Assembly (NCBI GenBank): GCA_963736055.1
Contig: CAVTNM010000008.1
Location: forward strand, 1 to 64,000
Direction of reading: 5' to 3'
Source: AC-32 sp963736055
Lineage (GTDB): Bacteria; Actinomycetota; Thermoleophilia; Gaiellales; Gaiellaceae
Length of the DNA: 64,000 nt
Positions 27,834-36,364 of the stretch are shown in pieces. How positions within the stretch are numbered: the stretch's first letter is position 1; every line of letters begins with the position of its first letter. A model generated the notes under the pieces. That model was not told the origin of the DNA. It worked only from the letters and a program-made list of their open reading frames with translations, and did no database searches. Both the position numbers and the translations under genes were made by a program.

Positions 27834-29654
27834 ATGGGCATGTACTTTCGCTCGCCCGACGGGGCTCCCGAGCGAACCGCCGATCCGGCGGTCCGCAGCG
27901 CCAACCTGCGCCGCATCCTCCGCCTTTTCGCGCCCTACAAGCTACGGCTCTCGGGCGTTTTGGCCCTGATCGTGGCGTCGGCCGCGCTGGGTGTCGTTCC
28001 CGCCTTCCTGCTCCAGCGCGTTCTCGAGGCGATCTCGGCCAACAACACGAAGGAGCTCTCGTACGCCGCCGCGGGGATGATCGTGATCGCGATCGTGACC
28101 GGGGCTCTGGGCGTGATCCAGACGCTGCTCTCCAACCAGGTGGGCCAGCGTGTGATGCACGACCTGCGGGCGGCGGTATTCCGCCACCTCCAGCGCCTGT
28201 CGCTCGCCTTCTTCACGCGCACGCGGACAGGCGAGGTGCAGTCGAGGATCTCGAACGACATCGGCGGCGTTCAGAGCGTGGTCACCAACACTGCGACGTC
28301 GATCGCCTCCAACGTGACGACCGTCGCCGCGACGATGGTCGGCATGCTGGTGCTGAGCTGGCAGCTCGCGCTGTTCGCCTTCGCCTTGATCCCGATCTTC
28401 ACGCTCCTCACGCGCCGCGTCGGGAACCAGCGGCGCAAGATCGCGAAGTCGACCCAGGAGACGCTCGCCGACATCTCGAGCCTCGTGCAGGAGTCCCTCT
28501 CGGTCTCGGGGATCCTGCTCGGCAAGACCATGGGGCGCGGGGCGCAGCTCGCAGACCGCTTCGAGTCCGATTCGCTGCGACTCGCCGACCTGGAAGTCCG
28601 TCAGCGGATGACGGGCCGCTGGGTGATGGCCTCGATCCAGACGAGCTTCGCCGTCATGCCCGCGGCGGTCTACTGGTTCGGCGGGCTCCTGCTCGCCTCG
28701 GGGTCGCACGCGGTCTCGATCCCGATGCTCGTCGCCTTCACCACGCTTCAGACGCGCCTGTTCTTCCCGGTGGGCTCACTCCTGGGAGTCGGCCTCGACG
28801 TGCAGACCTCGCTCGCGCTCTTCGACCGGATCTTCGAGTACCTGGACGAGCCGATCGACATCGAGGAACGGCCGGGGGCTCTCGAGGTGGGGCAGGCGGG
28901 CGACGTGGCCTTCGAGCACGTGTGGTTCCGGTACGGGGAGCAATGGACGCTTCAGGACGTGTCGTTCACAGTTCCGGCCGGGACGACGACGGCTCTCGTC
29001 GGCGAGACGGGCTCCGGCAAGACGACGCTTGCGTATCTGGTGGCGCGGCTCTACGAGGTCAGTAGAGGCCGAATCACCATCGACGACGTCGACATTCGCG
29101 ACCTGAGCCTGCCCGCGCTGGCCGAGCTCGTCGGCGTCGTCTCCCAGGAGACGTATCTCTTCCACGAGACGGTTCGGGAGAACCTTCGCTTCGCCAAGCC
29201 GGATGCGACCGACGACGAGATCGAGCAGGCGGCCAGGGCCGCGCGCATCCACGAGGTGATCGCGGCCCTCCCCGACGGCTACGACACGGTCGTCGGCGAG
29301 CGCGGCTACCGGTTCTCGGGTGGCGAGAAGCAGCGCATCGCGATCGCGCGGACGCTGCTGCGGAACCCGCCGATCCTGATTCTCGACGAGGCCACGAGCT
29401 CGCTCGACACCGAAACCGAGCGGCTCGTCCAGGAGGCGCTCGACCGGCTGTCCGAGGGGCGGACGACGATCGCGATCGCGCACAGGCTCTCGACGGTTCG
29501 CGACGCCGACCAGCTGATCGTGCTCGACCATGGCCGCATCGTCGAGACGGGCCGGCACGAGGATCTGATCGGCGCGGGCGGCCGCTACTCGGTCCTCGCC
29601 GCACGCGACGCCGAGCCCGTGGCGAGCGCAGCCGGTGTGGCCAACGCGCCCTGA
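27834..29654 (+). CDS. ABC exporter, permease-ATPase fusion
   Basis: This 606-residue half-transporter has six membrane segments (about 35-320) and an ATPase domain with Walker A GETGSGKTT, Q-loop VVSQETYLF, signature FSGGEKQR, Walker B ILILDEATSS and switch His IAIAHRLS. It is a homodimer or pairs with another half. The ATP-grasping motifs are all intact. About 160 bases of its 3' end recur at 30324-30484. Substrate unknown; lipid or drug export is usual in this family. Confidence 0.95.
   Translation: MGMYFRSPDGAPERTADPAVRSANLRRILRLFAPYKLRLSGVLALIVASAALGVVPAFLLQRVLEAISANNTKELSYAAAGMIVIAIVTGALGVIQTLLSNQVGQRVMHDLRAAVFRHLQRLSLAFFTRTRTGEVQSRISNDIGGVQSVVTNTATSIASNVTTVAATMVGMLVLSWQLALFAFALIPIFTLLTRRVGNQRRKIAKSTQETLADISSLVQESLSVSGILLGKTMGRGAQLADRFESDSLRLADLEVRQRMTGRWVMASIQTSFAVMPAAVYWFGGLLLASGSHAVSIPMLVAFTTLQTRLFFPVGSLLGVGLDVQTSLALFDRIFEYLDEPIDIEERPGALEVGQAGDVAFEHVWFRYGEQWTLQDVSFTVPAGTTTALVGETGSGKTTLAYLVARLYEVSRGRITIDDVDIRDLSLPALAELVGVVSQETYLFHETVRENLRFAKPDATDDEIEQAARAARIHEVIAALPDGYDTVVGERGYRFSGGEKQRIAIARTLLRNPPILILDEATSSLDTETERLVQEALDRLSEGRTTIAIAHRLSTVRDADQLIVLDHGRIVETGRHEDLIGAGGRYSVLAARDAEPVASAAGVANAP
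29464..29624 (+). repeat. direct repeat copy 1 (3' end of ABC gene)
   Basis: Gap-free match to 30324-30484 with a constant offset of 860 bases and about 15 mismatches by eye. It covers the H-loop region and the C-terminus of the ATPase domain. Confidence 0.9.
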
Positions 29655-29691
29655 CTCGCAAGTCGGTGCGTTCCGGGCGATACTCGGTCAA

Positions 29692-30300
29692 GTGAAGTGG
29701 CTGCTTATCGCATCTGCGGTTGGGCTAGTCGTGCCGATCGGAGCTGCGGCCGATCCGCCCCCGCCGCCTGGCATACCGCCGCCACCGCCCGCCGTGCGGG
29801 CGCCTTTCTATCCGATTGGCGGCAACCTCATGACCAACCCGGCTTCGAACTCGGCCGCGGGAACGCCCGGCGCTCCCATCAAGCGCAATCGCATCCTGAT
29901 CGCGAGGACCAGAAACCAGGCGAATCGCTGGAAGAAGGTGCTGCAGCCGGCTGACCGAGCAGCCATCCACGACAACTACTTCCCCCAGGAAGCAGTCCTC
30001 GGTGTCTTCTTCCATCGCGATCAAACGCAAGCCGTGAAGGTGACGGGCTTGTGGGTCAACGGCACTACGCTCGAGGTCGCGCTCGAGCTGGTGCCCTGGC
30101 CCATATATCTATGCATTCCCCCGCCCGCGACGGCCGAGTGTCCCGTGTTCACGATTCCTGCGCCGGCCAGCCAGCGATTCGCCTACGCGCTCGTTGCAGT
30201 CGGCCAGGCTGCTCTCACCCGGGTACACCGGCTGGTGGTGATCCAGGAAGTGGACGACGCTCCCGAGGTCGTCAACCTCGGGACATTCGTTCCCATCTAG
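29692..30300 (+). CDS. secreted Pro-rich protein of unknown function
   Basis: This 202-residue protein starts at GTG with a signal peptide (VKWLLIASAVGLVVPIGAAA) followed by a proline run (DPPPPPGIPPPPPAVRAP). The body (PIGGNLMTNPASN onward) has two Cys in LCIPPPATAECPV, which may form a disulfide. No family recognised. It lies between the two copies of the ABC 3' repeat, so it may have been inserted there or been captured by a rearrangement. Confidence 0.6.
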   Translation: MKWLLIASAVGLVVPIGAAADPPPPPGIPPPPPAVRAPFYPIGGNLMTNPASNSAAGTPGAPIKRNRILIARTRNQANRWKKVLQPADRAAIHDNYFPQEAVLGVFFHRDQTQAVKVTGLWVNGTTLEVALELVPWPIYLCIPPPATAECPVFTIPAPASQRFAYALVAVGQAALTRVHRLVVIQEVDDAPEVVNLGTFVPI

Positions 30301-30323
30301 GGGCATGCGGCCCGGCTAGCAAC

Positions 30324-30511
30324 CGACGATTGCGATCGCGCACAGGCTCTCGACGGTTCGCGACGCCGACCAGCTGATCGTGCTCGACCACAGCCGCATC
30401 GTCGAATCGGGGACGCACGAGGAGCTGATCGGCGCGGGCGGGCGCTATTCGGCCCTCGCCGCGCGAGACGCCGAGCCGGTCGCGGGCGTTCTCGATGCGG
30501 AGCTGACCTGA
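30324..30511 (+). pseudogene. remnant of an ABC ATPase 3' end (repeat copy 2)
   Basis: The stretch encodes TIAIAHRLSTVRDADQLIVL and on to a TGA at 30511, the last 60 or so codons of an ABC ATPase, without any start or upstream domain. It matches 29464-29624 closely to about 30484, then the ends diverge (GVLDAELT here, SAAGVANAP there). The divergent end shows it is the tail of a second, paralogous half-transporter, most of which is gone. Confidence 0.8.
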
Positions 30512-30525
30512 GGCTTCGCCGCGAG

Positions 30526-31638
30526 TCAGTTCGAGCCGGCCAGCTCGACGAGCTCTCTGAGCACGTGGTACGCGCTCGCCTGCGCCTCCTGGATCCGCGG
30601 GATGTTCTGCGACCGGCTGACGATCACGTGGTCGGCCAGCTCTTCGGCCGCGACTCGGCCGCCGTCGTAGCCGACCAGGGCGACCGTCAGCAGGCCGCGG
30701 CGGCGTGCCTCCGCCAGCGCCTCGACGATGTTCACGGAGTTGCCGCTCGTCGAGACGGCGAGGGCGCAGTCCCCGTCCTTCCCGTACGCGATCACCTGGC
30801 GCTGGAAGAGCACCTCGGGCCCGATGTCGTTGGCCAGAGCCGTGAGGATCGCCGAGTCCTGCGCCAGGTCGAGCGCAGGCCGCGACGGCCAGCCCTGGGG
30901 GGCGCCGTGGAAGTCGGCGACGACGTCTGCGGCATCGGTGGCCGAGCCGCCGTTGCCGAACACGAGCACCTTTCCCGACGCGTCGAAACAGCGGCGTAGG
31001 GCCGCTGCCGCCGCTGTGAGCTCGTCCCGACCGTCCGCCAGCGTCTGGATCCGCAGCTCGGCCACTTCCTTCGCCTTCATCAGCACGGAGCGCCGCACGT
31101 CCTCGACGACAGAGCCGAGGTCGGTCTCTTGCTGCTCGAGGAACGGATAGAGGAAGCCGGACGACCCGGCGCCGGCCTCCGAGCTGCCGAGGTGGTCGAA
31201 GAAGACGTGGACGAGCTCCCAGAGCAGGTGGTAGGAGACCTCTGCCAGCTCCTGGGCGACGAAGCGATCGTCGGTGGGCGGCTCGAACGACCAGGTGTCC
31301 CCGGCATCGATGGTGAGGGGCTGGAAGGAGACGACCATGTCGTCCGGCTCGCGCAGAAGCTCCAGCCGCTCGCTCGGCAGGGCGAGTGCAGGGAGCGCCC
31401 GCTTGCCGACGATCACCGGATGGACGAACTCCACCGCGACGTGGTGGGCATCCGACCAGTCCTGCGGCGTGCCTCCGAGGGCGAGCAGCCGCCCTCCGCG
31501 GAGGAACCGCTCGGCCATCATGCGGCATGCACGCGCAAGCGGCTCCGCGTGGTCCTCGAAGTACGGCTCGCTCGCGCGGGTGCGTGACTCGAGAAGCTGA
31601 TCGACCCGAGCCGCGAGCGGGTCGAGCGAGACGCTCAA
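30526..31638 (-). CDS. SIS-domain (phosphosugar isomerase-like) protein of the group 1h locus
   Basis: This 370-residue protein has an N-terminal region (about 1-170) with HVAVEFVHPVIVGKRALPAL and a C-terminal SIS domain of the GmhA type (VLVFGNGGSATDAADVVADF, VSTSGNSVNIVEAL). SIS domains bind phosphosugars. Similar genes recur in group 1h hydrogenase loci, where the role is unknown. The start is TTG 31638, overlapping the hypB stop as TTGA. It is the last gene of the minus-strand operon. Confidence 0.85.
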   Translation of the reverse strand: MSVSLDPLAARVDQLLESRTRASEPYFEDHAEPLARACRMMAERFLRGGRLLALGGTPQDWSDAHHVAVEFVHPVIVGKRALPALALPSERLELLREPDDMVVSFQPLTIDAGDTWSFEPPTDDRFVAQELAEVSYHLLWELVHVFFDHLGSSEAGAGSSGFLYPFLEQQETDLGSVVEDVRRSVLMKAKEVAELRIQTLADGRDELTAAAAALRRCFDASGKVLVFGNGGSATDAADVVADFHGAPQGWPSRPALDLAQDSAILTALANDIGPEVLFQRQVIAYGKDGDCALAVSTSGNSVNIVEALAEARRRGLLTVALVGYDGGRVAAEELADHVIVSRSQNIPRIQEAQASAYHVLRELVELAGSN

Positions 31639-32315
31639 GCCGGAGCGGCTTCCCTGGTCGCGGCCCGAAGCAGCCAGTCGCGCAGCTCGTCGGTTCCCTC
31701 GCCGGTCCGCGCGCTGACGAGCAGCCGCTCGACCCCGGGATGCACCGCGTCGAGGTTGGCCAGGTATCGGTCGAGATCGAAGTCCAGGTGCGGGAGCAGG
31801 TCGATCTTGTTGACGATCACGAGGTCGCAGGCGCGGAACATGAGCGGGTACTTGAGCGGCTTGTCCTCGCCTTCCGCAACGGACGAGACCATCACGCGGA
31901 CGTCTTCGCCGATCCGGAACTCGGCCGGGCAGACCAGGTTCCCGACATTCTCGATCACGAGGAGGTCGAGCTGCTCGAGCGGAAGAGAGGGCAGCGCAGA
32001 CCGCACCATGTTCGCGTCGAGGTGGCACTCGCCGCCGAAGCCGGGGTCGGTGTTGATCTGGATGACCGGCACATGGAGGTGCGCGATCCGGTCGGCGTCG
32101 AGCGTGGACTGCACGTCGCCCTCGAGGACGCCGACGCGCACGCCGTCGAGCCCGCGCAGCGTCCGCTCGAGCAACGTCGTCTTTCCGGCCCCGGGAGCGC
32201 TCATCAGGTTGACCACGGTGACGCCCGCACGATCGAAGTCGCCGCGATTCGCAGCGGCGATCGTGCCGTTGGCGTCGAGAACATCCTCGAGCACCTTTAC
32301 GTGCTTCCGATGCAC
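31635..32315 (-). CDS. hypB: HypB, GTPase for Ni insertion
   Basis: This 226-residue GTPase has the P-loop SAPGAGKTTLLE, VLEGDVQSTLDADRI, the GECHLDA metal-site segment, LVIENVGNLVCPAEF, and the guanine motif VNKIDLLP. It lacks the His-rich nickel-storage N-terminus of some HypB proteins. It drives nickel delivery with HypA. The start is GTG 32315, inside the end of hypA. Confidence 0.95.
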   Translation of the reverse strand: MHRKHVKVLEDVLDANGTIAAANRGDFDRAGVTVVNLMSAPGAGKTTLLERTLRGLDGVRVGVLEGDVQSTLDADRIAHLHVPVIQINTDPGFGGECHLDANMVRSALPSLPLEQLDLLVIENVGNLVCPAEFRIGEDVRVMVSSVAEGEDKPLKYPLMFRACDLVIVNKIDLLPHLDFDLDRYLANLDAVHPGVERLLVSARTGEGTDELRDWLLRAATREAAPA

Positions 32316-32656
32316 GCTTCCTCCTCTTCGATCTCGATCGACACCACTTCCAGCTCCTGGCCGCTGACCACGGCCACGTCTGTCTCGCCGCAGGTGGGAC
32401 ACCGGAAGCTCGGCTCGCCGAGCGACCACTGGTGGCCGCAGCCGCGGCAGGCCAGCACGGCCGGGACGACGTCGAGCTCGAGGCGGGCGCCGTCGCAGAC
32501 GGTCCCGCGGGTCACGATGCCCCAGTAGAACGCCAGCGACTCCGGAACGACCTGGCGAAGACGCCCCGCCCGCACGGTGACGACGCTCACCGCGCTGCCG
32601 TCGGCGTGCTTCTCGGCGGTGGCGACGATCGCGCTGGCGATGGAGAGCTCGTGCAT
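32297..32656 (-). CDS. hypA: HypA, nickel chaperone
   Basis: This 119-residue protein begins MHELSIASAIV, with the nickel-binding His-Glu pair. It carries the zinc site CRGCGHQWSLGEPSFRCPTC (two CxxC). It hands Ni to the hydrogenase large subunit together with HypB. Its start overlaps the stop of the maturation protease. Confidence 0.95.
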   Translation of the reverse strand: MHELSIASAIVATAEKHADGSAVSVVTVRAGRLRQVVPESLAFYWGIVTRGTVCDGARLELDVVPAVLACRGCGHQWSLGEPSFRCPTCGETDVAVVSGQELEVVSIEIEEEEACIGST

Positions 32657-33177
32657 CAGCTCTGCAGGACCTCGCCGACGGTCGACTCGACGAGCTCAAC
32701 GGCCTGGTCGACGACTCCTTCCACCGACTCGGACAGGCCGATCCCCATCTCCTCGACGACGGCCGGCTCGCAGGCGATCACAACCACCTTGCCCGGCCAT
32801 CCTCCGACCGCCTTGACGAACCGGAGCACCGTCTCCGGGTCCATGGCATGTGGGTTGATCGTCTCGCCGTCCTCGATCGCCCCCTCGACCGAGCCCTCGT
32901 CGGCCTCCATCACATAGAGCGTTCCCGGCTCGCCGCCCTGCCGGCTGACGTCGACCAGGATCAGAGCGTCGTAGCCGCGCATCACCTCGTACGCGAGGTC
33001 GAGCCCGCCCATGCCGAAGTCGAATACGTGCACGCCCTTCGGGAGCTCACGCTCCTGAAGGCGCTTGGCCACCTCGCCGCCGAACCCGTCGTCCCGCAGC
33101 CAGAGGTTCCCGACCGCCGCAACGAGGACCTGCTTCGTCTTCGGCGCCTGCTCGGTGGTCGCTCCGTGCTCGTTCAT
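32656..33177 (-). CDS. hydrogenase maturation protease for the group 1h enzyme
   Basis: This 173-residue protein opens VLVAAVGNLWLRDDGFGGEVAKRL, the HybD/HyaD-type Ni-binding motif with its Asp pair, and has LILVDVSRQGG. It should cut the HhyL tail after DPCLPCGVH. The substrate is inferred from the operon; the other protease (5240-5698) sits with the group 3b enzyme. Overlaps hypA and the upstream gene. Confidence 0.92.
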   Translation of the reverse strand: MNEHGATTEQAPKTKQVLVAAVGNLWLRDDGFGGEVAKRLQERELPKGVHVFDFGMGGLDLAYEVMRGYDALILVDVSRQGGEPGTLYVMEADEGSVEGAIEDGETINPHAMDPETVLRFVKAVGGWPGKVVVIACEPAVVEEMGIGLSESVEGVVDQAVELVESTVGEVLQS

Positions 33178-34247
33178 GCGGCGGACCCTCCTCGGTTCGC
33201 GATCTGGGCTGCCTCCACCTCATCGAGGAAGAAGAAGAGGTAGCGGCCGCTCTCGCGCATGACCTCCTGCATCGGGTCACTGTCCACGGTGACCCCGAGG
33301 TAGGTGCGCCCGTCGTAGTCCGTGTAGATCCGCTCCAGCGTGGCCGTCCGGCCGTCGAGCATTCGGTCGTAAGGGTCGATGTGGTCGCCGAGTCGCAGGA
33401 CGAGCTTGTCCCCGCGGCGGACCGCGACCCCGCCGAGGTCAGCTTCCTCCTGCCCGTCCCGCGGATCCCTCCCGGCCGGCTGCATTACCCCGTGCAGCGC
33501 CAGCAGGTCCTCGGGCGTCGTCTTCAGCGCCTCGGCGACCATCTCGCGCACGGCCGGGTCCTGCCTGACGATCTCCTCTCGCTCGCCGTCGCTGAGCGCG
33601 AGCACGTGCAGGCGGAGCGCTTCCTCGATCTCCGTGTTGTCGAACAGCGCGCCGCGGCTCTGAGAGGCGATCTGCGGGTGGTCGGGCAGCATGATCGCGG
33701 CGCCCAGGACAGCATCGTCGGACGGAGAGGCGAGCACCGGCCACGTGTTCACGCTCTCGCAGCCCTCGGCCTCGAGCGGGGAGACGAACCGCCCGCCCTC
33801 GGCTCGCACGAGCACGTGTGTGGAGAGCAGCGAGCGCTCGAGCGCCTCCTGGCGTGAAAGCCCGTCGGGCGCCGCAGAGGCATTGGCGACGCGAACCGTC
33901 GTCCGCCAGAGCTGCGGTCCCTGCGGCTCCACGCTGAGCGTCACCACCCCATGTAGCTCCCCGAATTCGAATGCGCCGACACCTACGCGCCGCTCCACGC
34001 CGGCGTGACGCTCGCCGACGGACTGGAGGAAGAACACCTCTGCCCGAACCCCCGGCTCCGCAGCCGCGCGCAACAGGCATTCCACCTGTAGGTGGTCGAA
34101 GGTGGCCCGGCTCCCTGCCGCATACGAAGAGGGGTAGACGATCCCGAACGGCGTCGGAGTCGCGTTCTTCGTCGCGCCCGGCGTGTAGGGGTAGAGCGCG
34201 TAGCCCTCGTAGAGCAATGACGAGACCAAATCATCCAGCTGACTCAT
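33174..34247 (-). CDS. group 1h hydrogenase-associated protein, unknown
   Basis: This 357-residue soluble protein begins MSQLDDLVSSLLYEGYALYP and contains TFDHLQVECLL, LLSTHVLVRAEGGRFVSP, NTWPVLASPSDDAVLGAAIMLPDHPQI and EIEEALRLHVLALSDGERE. No metal motif or signal peptide is visible. Near the C-terminus, RRGDKLVLRLGDHIDPYDRMLDGRTATLERI looks like a small beta-barrel. It overlaps the next two genes, so it is made with the hydrogenase. I recall similar genes in actinobacterial group 1h loci but cannot name the family. Confidence 0.8.
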   Translation of the reverse strand: MSQLDDLVSSLLYEGYALYPYTPGATKNATPTPFGIVYPSSYAAGSRATFDHLQVECLLRAAAEPGVRAEVFFLQSVGERHAGVERRVGVGAFEFGELHGVVTLSVEPQGPQLWRTTVRVANASAAPDGLSRQEALERSLLSTHVLVRAEGGRFVSPLEAEGCESVNTWPVLASPSDDAVLGAAIMLPDHPQIASQSRGALFDNTEIEEALRLHVLALSDGEREEIVRQDPAVREMVAEALKTTPEDLLALHGVMQPAGRDPRDGQEEADLGGVAVRRGDKLVLRLGDHIDPYDRMLDGRTATLERIYTDYDGRTYLGVTVDSDPMQEVMRESGRYLFFFLDEVEAAQIANRGGSAA

Positions 34248-34920
34248 TGACCTCCTCGAGCAGGTCCGAGACGACCGCGTCGAACGACGGCGCGCCGCGC
34301 TCCGCCTGCCGCCGCCGCAGCCGGTGGAGCGTCTCCTCGTGGAGGCGGATCCAGCCCGTCTGCGCGAAGCAGGCGGCCACCGCCTTGCGCCAGACGGCGA
34401 CGGGCATCCGGTAGCGGGCGGTGCAGCTCCACGGCACGTGGACGATCTGCAGCCGATCATCGTCTCCCGAGTAGAAGATCGTGCCGTTGAAGTGGAAGTC
34501 AAGTGGCACGACTCCTCCGGGCAGCGAGGCGAAGTACTTGGCCGAGGCGACCTCGAGGTCGTAGGTGCAGGCGATCGGAACGTCGAACACGACCTCGCTT
34601 GTGAAGCTCGGGACCAGCACCGCGACCTGCCCCCAGACGAGGCTCTGCATCGACGCGGCCATCCTCTCGGAGGGGCCGAACAGGTCGTAGAGCGACTCGC
34701 GAGCCGCCTCGTCGTACCCGCGCCCGCTCGGATCGACGAGGATCCGGGTCGAGAGCGCGACGGTGTACACCTCGCGCGCGCTCGGCTCTCGCGCCCGGAT
34801 GGAGAAGACCACCGTCGGAGCTGCGGCGTACTCGTCCGCTCTCACTCCGACCACCTCGAACTCGGGCTCCGGCACGACGGCCGCCCCGTTGGAGCGGCTT
34901 GTTGCGCCCAGCTCGCTCAC
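34231..34920 (-). CDS. DUF6084-like hydrogenase accessory protein
   Basis: This 229-residue protein reads FEVVGVRADEYAAAPTVVFSIRA early, then SLVWGQVAVLVPSF, YFASLPGGVVPLDFHFNGTIFY and VPWSCTARYRMPVAVWR. The repeated beta-strand character fits a soluble, non-enzymatic fold. The DUF6084 name is a recollection based on the locus. The start is GTG 34920, overlapping the upstream stop as GTGA. Function unknown; assembly or electron-transfer docking is possible. Confidence 0.75.
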   Translation of the reverse strand: MSELGATSRSNGAAVVPEPEFEVVGVRADEYAAAPTVVFSIRAREPSAREVYTVALSTRILVDPSGRGYDEAARESLYDLFGPSERMAASMQSLVWGQVAVLVPSFTSEVVFDVPIACTYDLEVASAKYFASLPGGVVPLDFHFNGTIFYSGDDDRLQIVHVPWSCTARYRMPVAVWRKAVAACFAQTGWIRLHEETLHRLRRRQAERGAPSFDAVVSDLLEEVNESAG

Positions 34921-35534
34921 GACGCCGCCGTCGCTTGGAGCTCGGCGAAGAAGCCCTCCAGGGCCGGTTCGATCTCCGGCCCGCCGGAGATGCCTTGCCA
35001 GGCCGTCTTCACCAGGCCGACGAGCCGGTAGCAGTCGTCGACGGGCGCGACCGCGTACTGTGCCGGCTCGCTGAGCCTGTTCACGATCAAGCCCTCGATC
35101 TCCGGCCGCAGGTCCTGCAGGCCGGGATTGGCGCTCACGAGCTCGGTCCAGGCGGCGAGCTCGAGCTCGGATTCGGTCGCTCCAGCCGGGCTCGGGTAGA
35201 GCGCGACGACACCGCCGGAGGCCCGCACGAGGAAGAATGCGAGGCCGATCGGGATCGCGAATCGGCTCCAGAGCTCGTCGGAGAAGGAGAGCTCACTCAG
35301 CCAGAGCGTGCGGGTTCCGGTCGGCCGCCACGGGCTGTCGGCTCCCAGCAGTGCGCGGCAGGCCTCGCAAGCGCAGGCGATGCGCCGTTCCTCCAGGTGC
35401 AGGAGGTGCCGATGGTCGGGCGGGACCTCCTCGCCGCAGAGGTCGCAGTGTCCGCCCTGGTCCGCGGGCGTGGGGACACGGGCGGCCGCGCGCTTCCGAA
35501 GCTGGCGGACGAGCGAGGCGTTCGCGCCGGTCAT
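34917..35534 (-). CDS. DUF5947-like hydrogenase accessory protein with a CxxC pair
   Basis: This 205-residue protein has an N-terminal zinc- or iron-binding candidate, CDLCGEEVPPDHRHLLHLEE followed by CACEACRALLG, then ELSFSDELWSRFAIPIGLAFF and PGLQDLRPEIEGLIVNRL. The two CxxC motifs could bind Zn or an Fe-S cluster. The DUF5947 name is from memory of similar loci. The start is ATG 35534, overlapping the NifU-like stop. Confidence 0.75.
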   Translation of the reverse strand: MTGANASLVRQLRKRAAARVPTPADQGGHCDLCGEEVPPDHRHLLHLEERRIACACEACRALLGADSPWRPTGTRTLWLSELSFSDELWSRFAIPIGLAFFLVRASGGVVALYPSPAGATESELELAAWTELVSANPGLQDLRPEIEGLIVNRLSEPAQYAVAPVDDCYRLVGLVKTAWQGISGGPEIEPALEGFFAELQATAAS

Positions 35535-36361
35535 GCGACCGCGACCTTGACCTCTCCGTCCTCGACGAGCAGCGGAACGGGTGTCAGCTGCAACGGCTCG
35601 ATTCCGCCGACGAGACGGCCCGCGAGCGGGAGCGCGAAGCGCCTGGAGCACGAAGGACAGGTGAGCACGCCGCCCTCGAGCTCGCCGTGGACGAGCGGGG
35701 ACCGGCACGCGGCGCACGTGTCCCGGTAGGCGAGCAGCGTGCCCCCGACGTTGGCGAGGAGCAGGCGAGTGCCGTTGACCGTTGCGCGGGCCGCCCGGTC
35801 TCCGCCCGGGCTGGCCACGTCGAGGGTCGTCCACGACGGCTCGGCCGAGACGAGCGGCAGCGCCCCGCCTGAGAACGACGGCTGCTTCTGCTCGACCAGG
35901 CCCTCGACCTCGATCCCGAGGAGGTCGGGAGCAGCCTGCTCCAGCTCCTGCTTGATCGCAAGCTCGAGAGTCGAAGCCGAGGATGGGCAGCCGTCGCAGC
36001 TCCCGTGCAGCCGGAGCCGGAGCACGTCGTCTTCGAGCCCGAGCACCTCCACCCCTCCGCCGTGGGACTCCATGTACGGGCGGACACGCTCGAGCGCCTC
36101 CTGGACCCGGGTCTCGAGGTCGACCGGGTAGAGCCCGTGGATCATCAGAAGGCTCGCGACGACGCTGTCGGAGACGAGCGCGTCCTTCACCTGCGCGCCG
36201 GGAGCGCCGGCCTCGTCGAGCACCTGGACGATCCGCTCGAGCCCGTCGCCGTACAGCTCGAGCAGCGCGTCGAGCAGCTCCTGTGCGGTCGCGCGCGCGT
36301 CAGGATCGTCGAATGCCTCGACGCGTGCGACGAGCTCTTGGACGCGGTCGACGACCTCCAT
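35531..36361 (-). CDS. NifU-domain protein with a Rieske-like, four-Cys C-terminal domain
   Basis: This 276-residue protein has a NifU C-terminal-type Fe-S domain around residues 85-150 (SHGGGVEVL and CDGCPSSASTLELAI). A second domain, about 185-270, aligns with Rieske proteins (TCAACRSPLVHGELEGGVLTC, in part, then PSCSRRFALPLAGR). Both Rieske histidines are absent: the pattern is CxxC...CxxC, so a mononuclear Fe or Zn site is more likely than a [2Fe-2S] Rieske centre. It resembles the HhyE-type partner of mycobacterial group 1h hydrogenase, proposed to carry electrons to the respiratory chain. It starts 4 bases before hhyL's end. Confidence 0.85.
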   Translation of the reverse strand: MEVVDRVQELVARVEAFDDPDARATAQELLDALLELYGDGLERIVQVLDEAGAPGAQVKDALVSDSVVASLLMIHGLYPVDLETRVQEALERVRPYMESHGGGVEVLGLEDDVLRLRLHGSCDGCPSSASTLELAIKQELEQAAPDLLGIEVEGLVEQKQPSFSGGALPLVSAEPSWTTLDVASPGGDRAARATVNGTRLLLANVGGTLLAYRDTCAACRSPLVHGELEGGVLTCPSCSRRFALPLAGRLVGGIEPLQLTPVPLLVEDGEVKVAVA

Positions 36362-36364
36362 GGC

